From an uncultured Microbacterium sp. (GTDB taxonomy: Bacteria > Actinomycetota > Actinomycetes > Actinomycetales > Microbacteriaceae): a DNA stretch of 64,000 nucleotides. Under the pieces are notes generated by a model that had not been told where the DNA came from, ran no database searches, and saw nothing but the letters and a program-made list of their open reading frames with translations. Positions 17,301 to 25,377 of this stretch are shown piece by piece. Location of the stretch: positions 1 to 64,000 of the forward strand of contig NZ_CAMFHZ010000001.1 in the NCBI RefSeq assembly GCF_945952435.1. Reading direction: 5' to 3'. Each line of letters opens with the position of its first letter. The first letter of the stretch is position 1. A program made the position numbers and the translations under genes.

Positions 17301-18743
17301 ATGGCTTCAGGACTCGAGCTCACGACCCTCGGACATCGCATCCGTCACCATCGCACCCGCAGCGGGCTCACGCTCGACGAGCTGGGTGCCGCCGTCGGTG
17401 TCGCGGGGTCCCAGCTCAGCCTCATCGAGAACGGCAAGCGGGAGCCGAAGCTCTCCCTCCTGCAGGCCATCGCCGACGCCACCGGGACCGAGGTCAGCGA
17501 CCTCATCTCCGGCGAGCCGCCGAACCGCCGGGCCGCGCTCGAGATCGAGCTCGACAGGGCGCAGTCGAGCTCGGTGTTCCGCCAGCTCGGCATCGCCCCG
17601 GTGCGTGTCAGCAAGGGGATGCCGGACGAGACGATCGAGTCGATCCTCGGCCTGCACCGCGAACTGCACCGGCGGGAGCGCGAGGCGATCGCGACGCCGG
17701 AGGAGGCCCGCCGTGCCAACACCGAGCTGCGTCTCAAGATGCGCGCGCTCGACAACCACCTCCCCGAGATCGAAGCGCTCGCCGAGCGGCAGCTCAAGAG
17801 CGCAGGGCACACCTCGGGCGCCCTCACGCACCGCACGGTGAGCATCATGGCCGAGCAGCTGGGCTTCGAGCTCATCTACGTGGACGACCTTCCGCACTCC
17901 ACCCGGTCGGTCACCGACCTCGAACACGGCCGGATCTACCTGCCTCCCGCCTCCATCCCCGGCGGCCACGGGCTCCGGTCGATGGCGCTGCAGGCGATGG
18001 CGCACCGTCTGCTCGGCCACACCCCTCCCACGGACTACGCCGACTTCCTCCAGCAGCGCCTGGAGATCAACTACTACGCGGCGTGCTGCCTCATCCCGGA
18101 GACGGCCGGCGTCGCGTTCCTGCAGCAGGCGAAGAAGGACCGCAACCTCGCCGTGGAGGACTTCCGCGACGCCTTCGGTGTCACCCACGAGGCCGCGGCG
18201 ATGCGCATGACGAACCTCATGACGACGCATCTGGACATGCGTCTGCACTTCCTCCGCGTCGACGAGTCTGGGGCCCTGACCCGCGTCTACGAGAACGACG
18301 ACCTGCCGCTCCCGATGGACGTCACGGGATCGGTGGAAGGTCTCACCGTGTGCCGGAAGTTCTCTGCGCGGGCGGCCTTCGACCAGCGCAACCGCACGAC
18401 GGAGCACTACCAGTACACCGACACCCCCTCCGGCACGTTCTGGTGCTCGACCCAGACCGGATCGACGACGGACGGCGGCGGCTTCTCCGTCACCGCCGGG
18501 GTTCCCTTCGACGACGCGCGGTGGTGGCGCGGGCGCGAGACGACGGTCCGCGCCCAGTCGACCTGCCCGGACGAGGCGTGCTGCCGCCGTCCGCCGGTCG
18601 GCATGACCGAGCGCTGGAAGAGCAAGGCGTGGCCGAGCGCCCGCGTGCACACGCACATGTTCTCGCCGCTCCCCCGTGGCGCGTTCCCCGGCGTCGACGA
18701 CAACGAGGTGTACAGCTTCCTCGACCGGCACGCCGGGGAGTAG
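17301..18743 (+). CDS. ramB: RamB-like XRE-family regulator of acetate/short-chain fatty acid metabolism
   Basis: Transcription factor of 480 aa. Residues 8-65 form an XRE helix-turn-helix (LGHRIRHHRTRSGLTLDELGAAVGVAGSQLS). The middle region (about 195-290) is an IrrE/ImmA-type domain whose metal motif is reduced to MAHRLLGH, and the C-terminus is the short-chain fatty acyl regulator domain with Cys residues in CPDEACC. This layout is that of RamB, which controls glyoxylate and propionate genes in corynebacteria and mycobacteria. Its divergence from pckG makes that gene the obvious target. It is followed 6 bp later by an SDR gene. No exact RamB site was identified in the shared promoter. Confidence 0.85.
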   Translation: MASGLELTTLGHRIRHHRTRSGLTLDELGAAVGVAGSQLSLIENGKREPKLSLLQAIADATGTEVSDLISGEPPNRRAALEIELDRAQSSSVFRQLGIAPVRVSKGMPDETIESILGLHRELHRREREAIATPEEARRANTELRLKMRALDNHLPEIEALAERQLKSAGHTSGALTHRTVSIMAEQLGFELIYVDDLPHSTRSVTDLEHGRIYLPPASIPGGHGLRSMALQAMAHRLLGHTPPTDYADFLQQRLEINYYAACCLIPETAGVAFLQQAKKDRNLAVEDFRDAFGVTHEAAAMRMTNLMTTHLDMRLHFLRVDESGALTRVYENDDLPLPMDVTGSVEGLTVCRKFSARAAFDQRNRTTEHYQYTDTPSGTFWCSTQTGSTTDGGGFSVTAGVPFDDARWWRGRETTVRAQSTCPDEACCRRPPVGMTERWKSKAWPSARVHTHMFSPLPRGAFPGVDDNEVYSFLDRHAGE

Positions 18744-18749
18744 CGCCCG

Positions 18750-19436
18750 GTGCCTCGGCTAAGGTCGGGGCACGCCCCCGCCCTCGTCACCGGCGCCGCG
18801 CGCGCCGACAGCATCGCGGCGGAGATCGTGCCGCGCCTGCGTCGGAGCGGCTGGACCGTCGTCACCAGCGATCTGCGCGACGCCGACGTCCCGGCGGATC
18901 TGTCGACCGCGGACGGCCCCGAGTCCCTCATCGCCGAGGTCGTGCGCGAACACGGAACGATCTCGGCACTCGTGCTGAGTCACGCCCACGACGTGGAGTC
19001 GGGGATCCTCGACACGACAGCGGAGAGCTTCGACCGGCACGTCGCCGTCAACGCCCGTGCCGCCCTGCTGTTGATCGCCGCGTTCGCGCGCCAGGCCGGC
19101 GCCGACGGCGGCGCGATCTTCGCCCTCACCAGCGACCACGTGACCGGGAATCTCCCCTACGGAGCCTCCAAGGGAGCGCTCGACCGCATCGTCATCTCGG
19201 CGGCGCGCGAGCTCGGACCCCGCGGGATCTCCGCGAACGTTCTGGACCCGGGGCCGATCGACACGGGATGGATGGACGACGGGATCCGCGCGCATCTGGC
19301 GGGCCTCACCCCGCAGGGTCGCCTCGGCCGCCCGGCCGATGTCGCCGCCCTTGTGGACTTCCTGCTCTCCTCTGAGGGGCGCTGGGTCTCCGGCCAGCTG
19401 GTCAAGTCCGACGGCGCGTTCTCCGCCGAGTTCTGA
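18750..19436 (+). CDS. Short-chain dehydrogenase/reductase family protein
   Basis: SDR of 228 aa starting at GTG 18750, 6 bp after ramB. The cofactor loop is TGAARADSIAA, an unusual form without the usual TGxxxGIG glycines. The catalytic Ser lies in ALTSDHVTG and the Tyr/Lys pair in YGASKGALDRI. The PGPIDTGWMDDG and VSGQLVKSDGAFS segments are conserved for classical SDRs. Because the glycine motif is altered, activity or cofactor preference may differ. Cotranscription with ramB is likely; a convergent terminator follows. Confidence 0.8.
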   Translation: MPRLRSGHAPALVTGAARADSIAAEIVPRLRRSGWTVVTSDLRDADVPADLSTADGPESLIAEVVREHGTISALVLSHAHDVESGILDTTAESFDRHVAVNARAALLLIAAFARQAGADGGAIFALTSDHVTGNLPYGASKGALDRIVISAARELGPRGISANVLDPGPIDTGWMDDGIRAHLAGLTPQGRLGRPADVAALVDFLLSSEGRWVSGQLVKSDGAFSAEF

Positions 19437-19439
19437 AGC

Positions 19440-19473
19440 GGAGCCTCCTCCCCGCGGTCGCGCGGGGGCTTCC
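19440..19473. terminator. Imperfect hairpin between convergent genes
   Basis: GGAGCC...CCCCGCG pairs imperfectly with CGCGGGGGCTTCC across 19440-19473, directly between the stop of the SDR gene and the stop of the minus-strand winged-helix gene. Confidence 0.6.
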
Positions 19474-19475
19474 CG

Positions 19476-20546
19476 TCAGTGCGCCGAAACGAAGGCGGCG
19501 TAACGGCGCAGCGCCGCGGCGACGGCCGCGGGATCGGGCGTCGGCTCTCCGTCGAACAGCTCCGGGATCGGATCATCCCGGTGCCGTCCCACCGCGGCGG
19601 AGTGCGTCCAGACGCCGGCGATGCGCCCCGCGGAGAGCAGACTCGCGCGCACCATCCCGTTCTTCCCGGGGCCGATCAGCGCCATGCTCTGCGCCGACGC
19701 GTACGCCGACCGGTCGGCGTAGGAGATGTAGTACTCGTCGAACATCGGCAGGGCGAGTGTCGCCGCATCGTCGGCGCCGCTCGCACGGCGCGGGCGCGGT
19801 GCGCCGAGGAACAGGCCCTCCGTCTTCTCGGTCACCCGCGTCCGCGCGCGTTCGGCCGCCTCGCGCGCCACGGTGATCGGCAGACCCGACCACCACGCGA
19901 AGTCCTCGACGGTCGCAGGTCCGTGCCCGTCGACGTAGCGGACGAACAGCTCGGCGAGCGGATCCGCCGGTGCCGTCGTCTCGGGGATCCATTCGTCGGC
20001 GAGCACGAACAGCTGCTCGCGGGAGACCGCGTCCTCGCGGTGCACGACCGGTCCCTGCACGAGGATCCCCCGCACGTTGAGCGCGTAGATGAGGTGCATG
20101 CCGCGCTGCCCCGCCGGATCGACGCCGATCTCGGCGAGGTCGTCGAAGAGCTGGGCCCTGGTGCGCCCTCCGTCGGCGAGCCGCTCGCGGAACGCGGCCT
20201 CGACACGGGCGACGAGCGCGGCGTCGATGCCGAGTTGGCGCTGCCGGGTCGCGTCCTGGCGGAGCTGCCGATCGCCCGTGACCGACAGCACCCAGCGCAC
20301 GTCTTCCGCGGGGAGCACGTGCAGCGTTCCGCGCATGGTGTGGGTGCGCACGAGCTCTCCGCGATCGAAGGCGCGGTCGACGGCGGAGAGGGTCGGCGCG
20401 CCCGAGGATCGGATCCCCAGGGCCCACCGCGCGGCGAGGAACTCCTGGCCCTGCACCGCCAGCATGTGGCGCGCCGCCTCGACCGGACCTCGCGCCGGCG
20501 CGGTGAGCCGGTGCGAGCGCAGCCGTTCGGCGAGCAGGGCGGTCAT
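19476..20546 (-). CDS. Winged-helix DNA-binding domain protein (HTH_42/AlkZ superfamily)
   Basis: Protein of 356 aa of the crosslink-repair glycosylase-like winged-helix superfamily (three tandem winged helices plus a beta barrel). Typical pieces are the VQGQEFLAARWALGIR start, THTMRGTLHVLPAEDVRWVL, RTRAQLFDDLAEIG and the ALPMFDEYYISYADRS plus GRIAGVWTH end. The family includes AlkZ/YcaQ, which unhooks interstrand crosslinks through a QxQ motif, but most actinobacterial members, like this one, have no proven substrate. The start at 20546 (MTALLAERLRSHRL) was chosen over an upstream ATG because the added segment is unlike the family. Confidence 0.8.
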   Translation of the reverse strand: MTALLAERLRSHRLTAPARGPVEAARHMLAVQGQEFLAARWALGIRSSGAPTLSAVDRAFDRGELVRTHTMRGTLHVLPAEDVRWVLSVTGDRQLRQDATRQRQLGIDAALVARVEAAFRERLADGGRTRAQLFDDLAEIGVDPAGQRGMHLIYALNVRGILVQGPVVHREDAVSREQLFVLADEWIPETTAPADPLAELFVRYVDGHGPATVEDFAWWSGLPITVAREAAERARTRVTEKTEGLFLGAPRPRRASGADDAATLALPMFDEYYISYADRSAYASAQSMALIGPGKNGMVRASLLSAGRIAGVWTHSAAVGRHRDDPIPELFDGEPTPDPAAVAAALRRYAAFVSAH

Positions 20547-20692
20547 GAGGACATGATGCCGTGCGCCTCCGACATCGCGCACCAGGAGCGGCAGGTCCGC
20601 GCTGATGCCCGAATCCGATGAGTCCGCTATGACTGCGCTCAAGAGGGCGGATTCTTGGACCACTCTGTCAAACGCCCGGGAACCCTGGACTC

Positions 20693-22108
20693 ATGGCCGC
20701 CCTCACCGCACTCGCTCCCGTCTCCGCCCTCGGCGCGCGAGGATCGTCCTCACGGCGCACGACGGCGTGGAACCTGGCCGCCGTCGGGGCGATCTGGGCG
20801 ACGAGCCTGTTCGTGCTCGCTCTCTGGGTGAGCGGCGCGGGGATCCAGTCCCTCCTCGCGTTCGACGGCGACAGCGCGACGACCCTCGGCCGTCTGACCG
20901 GCCTCGTCTCCGCGAACCTCCTCCTCTACCAGGTGCTGCTGATGGCCCGCGTGCCGCTCTTCGAGCATGGCTTCGGCCGGGACGGGATCACGAGACTCCA
21001 CCGTGTGGTCGGATTCTGGTCGTTCTGGCTGTTACTGGCCCACCTCGTCCTGATCACGGTCGGCTACGCGGCGACCTCGCACACGAACCTGCTCGTGCAG
21101 GCGTGGGAGTTCGTCTGGGACTATCCGGGCATGCTGCTGGCCACGGCAGGCACCGCGCTGCTGATCCTGGTCGTCGTGACCTCGATCCGGCGGGCGCGGC
21201 GGCGTCTGCGGTACGAGTCCTGGCACCTGCTGCACCTCTACGGCTATCTGGGCGTCGGGCTCGCGATCCCGCACATGCTGTGGACCGGAGCCGACTTCAC
21301 CGCCTCGCCCGCGGCGACCGTCTACTGGTGGTCGCTGTGGGCCGTCGCCGCCGCGTGCGTGCTGTGGTTCCGGATCGCGGTGCCGCTGATCCGCAGCGCC
21401 CGTCACGGACTGCGGGTCGTGGCGGTCGCTCCCGACGGCGTCGACGGGGTGAGCGTGCGCGTCGCCGGTCGCGGGGTCCGTCGGTCGGGCGCGCGCGCGG
21501 GGCAGTTCTTCGTGTGGCGTTTCCTCGACGGCCCCGGCTGGACCCGCGGGCACCCGTTCTCGCTGGCGGCCGCGCCCGTCGGCAACGAGCTCGTCCTCTC
21601 CGCGCGTCGGGTCGGCGACGGCACCGACCGGCTCGCCGATCTGCGGCCGGGGACGCGGGTGCTCGTCGAGGGGCCCTACGGCCGCATGACCGGCGAGCGC
21701 CGCCGCGGCACCCGCCTGCTCATGCTCGGCGCCGGCGCCGGCGTCGCCCCCCTCGTGGCGCTGCTCCAGGCGGAGCCGTATGCGCCGGGAGAGGCCATCC
21801 TCGTCACCCGCGACCACACCGTCGCGCACGGTTTGCGGCGCGCGGAGATCGACCGGCTGGCCCTCGAACGCGGACTCGTGCACTACGCCCTTCCCGGCCA
21901 CCGCGCGGCGACGGGCGGGCCGGAATGGGTCCCTGCGACGCACGCGCGCTGGGACGGCCCCGACCTCCTGCGGCGCATCGCCGGCGACCTCTCCGCGTAC
22001 GACGTGTACCTGTGCGGGCCGATCCCCTGGATGCGCTCCCTGCAGCGGGACCTCCGCGCCGCAGGCGTCCCGGCCGCGCGCATCCACAGCGAAGCCTTCA
22101 GCATCTGA
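20693..22108 (+). CDS. Ferric-reductase-like transmembrane oxidoreductase with FAD/NAD domain
   Basis: Membrane flavoprotein of 471 aa. Residues about 25-225 hold six hydrophobic helices of the ferric reductase domain with candidate haem-ligand His residues (RLHRVVGFWSFWLLLAHLVLI and SWHLLHLYGYLGVGLAIPHM). The C-terminal half is a ferredoxin-reductase module: flavin-binding RGHPFSLAAAP, phosphate loop VEGPYGRM, and NAD(P)-binding LMLGAGAGVAPLVAL ending in YLCGPIPWM. It would carry electrons from cytoplasmic NAD(P)H to the outside. The FMN-binding protein and ApbE genes follow immediately, giving a ready acceptor. It is divergent from the winged-helix gene. Confidence 0.9.
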   Translation: MAALTALAPVSALGARGSSSRRTTAWNLAAVGAIWATSLFVLALWVSGAGIQSLLAFDGDSATTLGRLTGLVSANLLLYQVLLMARVPLFEHGFGRDGITRLHRVVGFWSFWLLLAHLVLITVGYAATSHTNLLVQAWEFVWDYPGMLLATAGTALLILVVVTSIRRARRRLRYESWHLLHLYGYLGVGLAIPHMLWTGADFTASPAATVYWWSLWAVAAACVLWFRIAVPLIRSARHGLRVVAVAPDGVDGVSVRVAGRGVRRSGARAGQFFVWRFLDGPGWTRGHPFSLAAAPVGNELVLSARRVGDGTDRLADLRPGTRVLVEGPYGRMTGERRRGTRLLMLGAGAGVAPLVALLQAEPYAPGEAILVTRDHTVAHGLRRAEIDRLALERGLVHYALPGHRAATGGPEWVPATHARWDGPDLLRRIAGDLSAYDVYLCGPIPWMRSLQRDLRAAGVPAARIHSEAFSI

Positions 22109-22126
22109 GACCGAGGAGAAGAGAAC

Positions 22127-22669
22127 ATGAAGAGGATCGTCTACGCCGTGCTCGCCACGATGACCGGACTCGTGCTGCTGTTCAGCTACCGGACGTCGTT
22201 GGACGCGACGGCGCCGGTCGCCGCCGCGAAGAGCCCGTCCACGACCGGGTCTAGCGGAACGGCCTCGTCGTCCGGATCCGGCTCCTCGGGCACCGGCTCG
22301 GCCGCCTCCGGAACGTCGTCCTCGGGCTCCTCGACCGACGGATCGACCTCGGCCGGGGGATCCTCGTCCTCCGCCTCGGGCACCGGACTCGCGGACGGCA
22401 CCTTCACCGGGCAGGCCGTCGACACCCGCTACGGACCTGTCCAGGTGCAGATCACGGTCTCGGGCGGACGGATCGCCGACGTGTCCGTGCCCGAGTACCC
22501 CGACTCCGAACGGCGGGATCAGGAGATCAACGCGCAGGCGATCCCCCAGCTCGTCGCCGAGACGAAGGCCGCGCAGTCGGCGCAGATCGACATGGTCTCC
22601 GGCGCCACGTTCACTTCGAACGGCTACGCGCAATCGCTGCAGAGCGCGCTCGACCAGGCGAAGGCATGA
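22127..22669 (+). CDS. Exported FMN-binding domain protein, predicted covalent flavin carrier
   Basis: Protein of 180 aa: N-terminal signal/anchor helix (residues 3-20), a Ser/Gly/Thr linker (about 37-87) of very low complexity, then an FMN-binding domain (90-180). The domain carries the flavinylation motif SGATFTS at 158-164, in which a Thr is normally joined to FMN by a phosphoester bond through ApbE. That ApbE is encoded by the next gene (start overlaps by ATGA) is strong support. The linker would let the domain reach from the membrane into or through the cell wall. Electrons probably come from the ferric-reductase-like protein 18 bp upstream. Confidence 0.9.
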   Translation: MKRIVYAVLATMTGLVLLFSYRTSLDATAPVAAAKSPSTTGSSGTASSSGSGSSGTGSAASGTSSSGSSTDGSTSAGGSSSSASGTGLADGTFTGQAVDTRYGPVQVQITVSGGRIADVSVPEYPDSERRDQEINAQAIPQLVAETKAAQSAQIDMVSGATFTSNGYAQSLQSALDQAKA

Positions 22670-23472
22670 CCGCTCCGCACCGTCACGTCCGCACCGCCGA
22701 ACTCATGGGGACGGTCGCGAGCGTGCATGTGCTCACGACCTCCCCCTCCGCGAGCGCGGTCGTGCGCCGTGCCATGTCCGGCGCACTCGACGACCTGCAC
22801 GCGATGGATGCGCTGTTCTCGCCGTTCCGCGCGGACTCGGAGATCTCGTTGCTGCGCGACGGCGGCATGGACGCCGCGCTGGCGGACCCGCTGCTCGCGG
22901 ACGTGTCGGAGGCGTGCGCGCAGCTGTGCGCCGCGAGCCGAGGGCGCTTCGACGCGTACCGCGACGGCTGGTTCGATCCGACGGGCTACGTCAAGGGATG
23001 GGCGGTCGAGCGTGCGACGACCCGCCGCCTCCGCCCCCTGCTCTCCGAGGAGGGCATCGTCGCGGCGGGGCTGTCCGCCGGCGGCGACATGCAGCTGCTG
23101 ACGGCACCCGGCGAGGACTGGATCTGGCGGGTCGGGATCGCCGACCCGCGCCACCCCGGCGCGGTCCGGGCGACCGTGCCGATCCGCGACGGCGCGGTCG
23201 CGACGTCCGGGCCCGCGGAGCGCGGCGCGCACATCGTCGATCCCCGACGGGTCGGCGCGGACGGCCGCTCGCCCCTCCTGTCCCCGCCCAGCGCGACGGT
23301 GATCGCCGACCGATTGAGCGATGCGGACGCCTGGGCGACGGTCGCGGTGGTCGCCGGCTTCGACGACCTGACCTGGCTCCGCGACGCGCCCGACTGCTCC
23401 GGGATGCTCATCGCGGAGGATGGCCGCGTGCGCCGGTGGACGCACGGCGTCGAGATCGCGCCGGCGCTCTGA
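22666..23472 (+). CDS. apbE: FAD:protein FMN transferase
   Basis: ApbE-type enzyme of 268 aa that splits FAD and attaches FMN to a Thr in a [ST]GA[TS] motif of an exported protein; the substrate is almost surely the adjacent FMN-binding protein. Motifs are the N-terminal ELMGTVASVHV, SPFRADSEISLL, DPTGYVKGWAVE (FAD-binding), AGGDMQ, AHIVDPR and the Mg-site LSDADAWATVAVV. No clear signal peptide or lipobox is seen, so it may act in the cytoplasm or be exported by an unusual route. It ends the three-gene operon. Confidence 0.92.
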   Translation: MTAPHRHVRTAELMGTVASVHVLTTSPSASAVVRRAMSGALDDLHAMDALFSPFRADSEISLLRDGGMDAALADPLLADVSEACAQLCAASRGRFDAYRDGWFDPTGYVKGWAVERATTRRLRPLLSEEGIVAAGLSAGGDMQLLTAPGEDWIWRVGIADPRHPGAVRATVPIRDGAVATSGPAERGAHIVDPRRVGADGRSPLLSPPSATVIADRLSDADAWATVAVVAGFDDLTWLRDAPDCSGMLIAEDGRVRRWTHGVEIAPAL

Positions 23473-23474
23473 TC

Positions 23475-23510
23475 CGCCCGCGCGAGGACGGATCCGCCCT
23501 GGCGCGGGCG
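23475..23510. terminator. Possible hairpin between convergent apbE and histidine kinase genes
   Basis: A 9-bp GC-only stem (23475-23483 with 23502-23510) with an 18-nt loop lies between the two stops. It is the only candidate terminator here. Confidence 0.4.
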
Positions 23511-23521
23511 AGCCCTCGGCT

Positions 23522-24520
23522 TCACGGACGTGCGTGTGCGGGCAGGCGGAGCAGGAAGACCGTGCCGTCGGAGGAGGTGGTCTCGATGTCCACGCCGCCT
23601 CCGTAGCGGAGGGCCACGTCGCGGACCAGCGCGAGACCGAGTCCGAATCCGCGGCGACGACCCGACTCGGGTCCGCGACCGAACCGCGTGAAGATGCGCT
23701 CCCGATCCTCGGCGCGGACGCCGGGCCCGCGGTCGGCCACGCGGATGTCGACCATCCCGCCCGCCCCGTTCTGCGCGGAGAGCTCGACGGCACTTCCCGC
23801 CGGGGCGTGCTGCACCGCGTTGTCGAGCAGCGCGGTGCACAGTCGGGTCAGGGTGACCGCCGGAACACCGACGACGAGCCCTGGCACGGCTCGGCCGCGC
23901 ATGACGACGCCCGCCTCCTCGGCAAGGGGACGGATGAGCTCGACCGCCGCGTCGATCGCGGGCGCCGCTTCCGCAGCCTCGGTCGGACCGGCCACCCCGC
24001 GGTCCGCCTGTGCGGCGACGAGCAGTTCGGTCAGCACCGCGTCCATCGCGAGGGTGTCCCGGCGCAGGCGTTCGAGGGCGTCGTCGACCGGCTCCCCCCG
24101 CGCCAGCCGGCGCTGTGCGATCTGCACGCGGCTCGAGAGCGCCGTCAACGGCGTGCGCAGTTCGTGACTGGCGTCGGCGACGAAATCGCGTTGCGCCTGC
24201 AGCGCGCGGGCGAGCGGCGCCACCGCCCGGCGCGCGGCAAACCAGGCGACGAGCCCGAGGAGGACGACACCGAGCACGCCGAGGACGAGCACCCACGGCA
24301 GCACGCGATCCACGTCGACCACGACGTGGTCGAGATCGCCGCCCCGGCCCTGGCCGCTCCGACCGCCGCGGCCGTCCCCGTCCGGCCGCGAGGTCGAGAG
24401 GATGACCGCGACGAGGATGCCGACCCCGGCGGCGATCACGACCGCCGAGGCGATCCCGATCCACCAGCCGATCTGCCGCGCGGACCGGCGCACGCTCTCC
24501 CGATCCGCCGACGCGCTCAT
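23522..24520 (-). CDS. Two-component sensor histidine kinase
   Basis: Kinase of 332 aa. Two membrane helices (about 19-41 and 74-94) bracket a very short extracytoplasmic loop rich in Gly, Arg and Asp, so it is more likely to sense the membrane or a partner protein than a large ligand. The H-box is FVADASHELRTPLTAL (His119), followed by the N-box LLDNAVQHAP and the G boxes DRGPGV and GFGLGLALV. There is no clear HAMP domain. Its start overlaps the response regulator stop (ATGA), so the pair is one transcript. It converges on the flavin electron-transfer operon; a functional link is possible but not shown. Confidence 0.9.
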   Translation of the reverse strand: MSASADRESVRRSARQIGWWIGIASAVVIAAGVGILVAVILSTSRPDGDGRGGRSGQGRGGDLDHVVVDVDRVLPWVLVLGVLGVVLLGLVAWFAARRAVAPLARALQAQRDFVADASHELRTPLTALSSRVQIAQRRLARGEPVDDALERLRRDTLAMDAVLTELLVAAQADRGVAGPTEAAEAAPAIDAAVELIRPLAEEAGVVMRGRAVPGLVVGVPAVTLTRLCTALLDNAVQHAPAGSAVELSAQNGAGGMVDIRVADRGPGVRAEDRERIFTRFGRGPESGRRRGFGLGLALVRDVALRYGGGVDIETTSSDGTVFLLRLPAHARP

Positions 24521-25185
24521 GACGGCACCCCGACGCGATAGCCCCGGCCTCGCACGGTCTCGATCATCTCGATCGTCGTCTTGCGCCGGATGTAGTGCAC
24601 GTAGGTGTCGACGGTGCCCACCCCGTCGGCCGTGGTGAACACCGCGCGCAGGATCTCCGCGCGGCTGAAGACCCGCTCCGGACTCGCGGACAGGAACTCC
24701 AGGAACGCCGCCTCGGTCGCGGTCAGTGCGACGCGCAGCCCCTCCGGCGAGTGCAGCGTCCAGGAGTCGGGCACGAACGTCCAGTCGCCGATCTCCCTCC
24801 GACGTCCCTCGGCCTGGAAGCCGCGGCGGAGTGCTCGCAGGCGGGCCAGCAGCTCCTCGAAGTCGAACGGTTTGGCGAGGTAGTCGTTCGCGCCCGCGTC
24901 GAGACCGTCGACGCGGTCGGCGACCGCGCCGAGCGCGGTGAGCAGAAGCACGGGTGTCGTGATCCGCGCGGTGCGGATCGCTGCGACGAACGCCGTCCCC
25001 TCGAGGCCGGGGAGGCGTCGATCGACGACCATCACGTCGTAGCGCTCGGCGAGGGCACGGCGCAGCGCCACGGCGCCGTCCGCCACGTGATCGACCGCGT
25101 ACGTCTCCGAGAGCACCTCGATCGTCATCTCGGCGATCGAGGCATCGTCCTCGACGTAGAGCAGCCGCGGGCGGGCATCGGACAT
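24517..25185 (-). CDS. OmpR/PhoB-family response regulator
   Basis: Response regulator of 222 aa. The receiver domain has the acidic pair VEDD (12-14), the phosphoacceptor Asp55 in VMVVDRRLPG, a switch Thr in LLLTALG and the Lys in YLAKPFD. The C-terminal winged helix (about 130-222) contains LTATEAAFLEFL and GTVDTYVHYIRRKTTIEMIETVRGRGYRV, typical of OmpR/PhoB. It is the first gene of the pair with the histidine kinase. Confidence 0.93.
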   Translation of the reverse strand: MSDARPRLLYVEDDASIAEMTIEVLSETYAVDHVADGAVALRRALAERYDVMVVDRRLPGLEGTAFVAAIRTARITTPVLLLTALGAVADRVDGLDAGANDYLAKPFDFEELLARLRALRRGFQAEGRRREIGDWTFVPDSWTLHSPEGLRVALTATEAAFLEFLSASPERVFSRAEILRAVFTTADGVGTVDTYVHYIRRKTTIEMIETVRGRGYRVGVPS

Positions 25186-25288
25186 GGGGCCTCCTCATCC
25201 CCGATCCCACCACGGATGCTCCAAGATCACACCCAGAAACGCGCCGTCCGCGGGTGCGGGCGCGGCCCGGATCCGTCTAGCCCCTGAG

Positions 25289-25353
25289 CCGTCTGTTTGC
25301 GCCGAACTGCGGCTTCCGAGGCCGAGAAACCGCAGTTCAGCAGAAATAGACGG
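25289..25353. repeat. Long imperfect palindrome, probable gapB terminator
   Basis: Two 24-base arms (25289-25312 and 25330-25353) match at 20 of 24 positions around a 17-nt loop and share the core GAACTGCGG/CCGCAGTTC. The arms lie 25 bp beyond the gapB stop, so the structure can end that transcript. The uneven arms and AT-rich CCGTCTATTTCTG stretch look more like a dispersed intergenic repeat than a plain terminator. Confidence 0.6.
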
Positions 25354-25377
25354 AAGGAAGGGGTCGCTCCCGGCCGG

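Noticed and set aside
22230..22390. Ser/Gly/Thr-rich stretch as a DNA repeat element
   Set aside because: It is in frame, has varied codons and links a signal anchor to an FMN-binding domain, so it is a protein linker.
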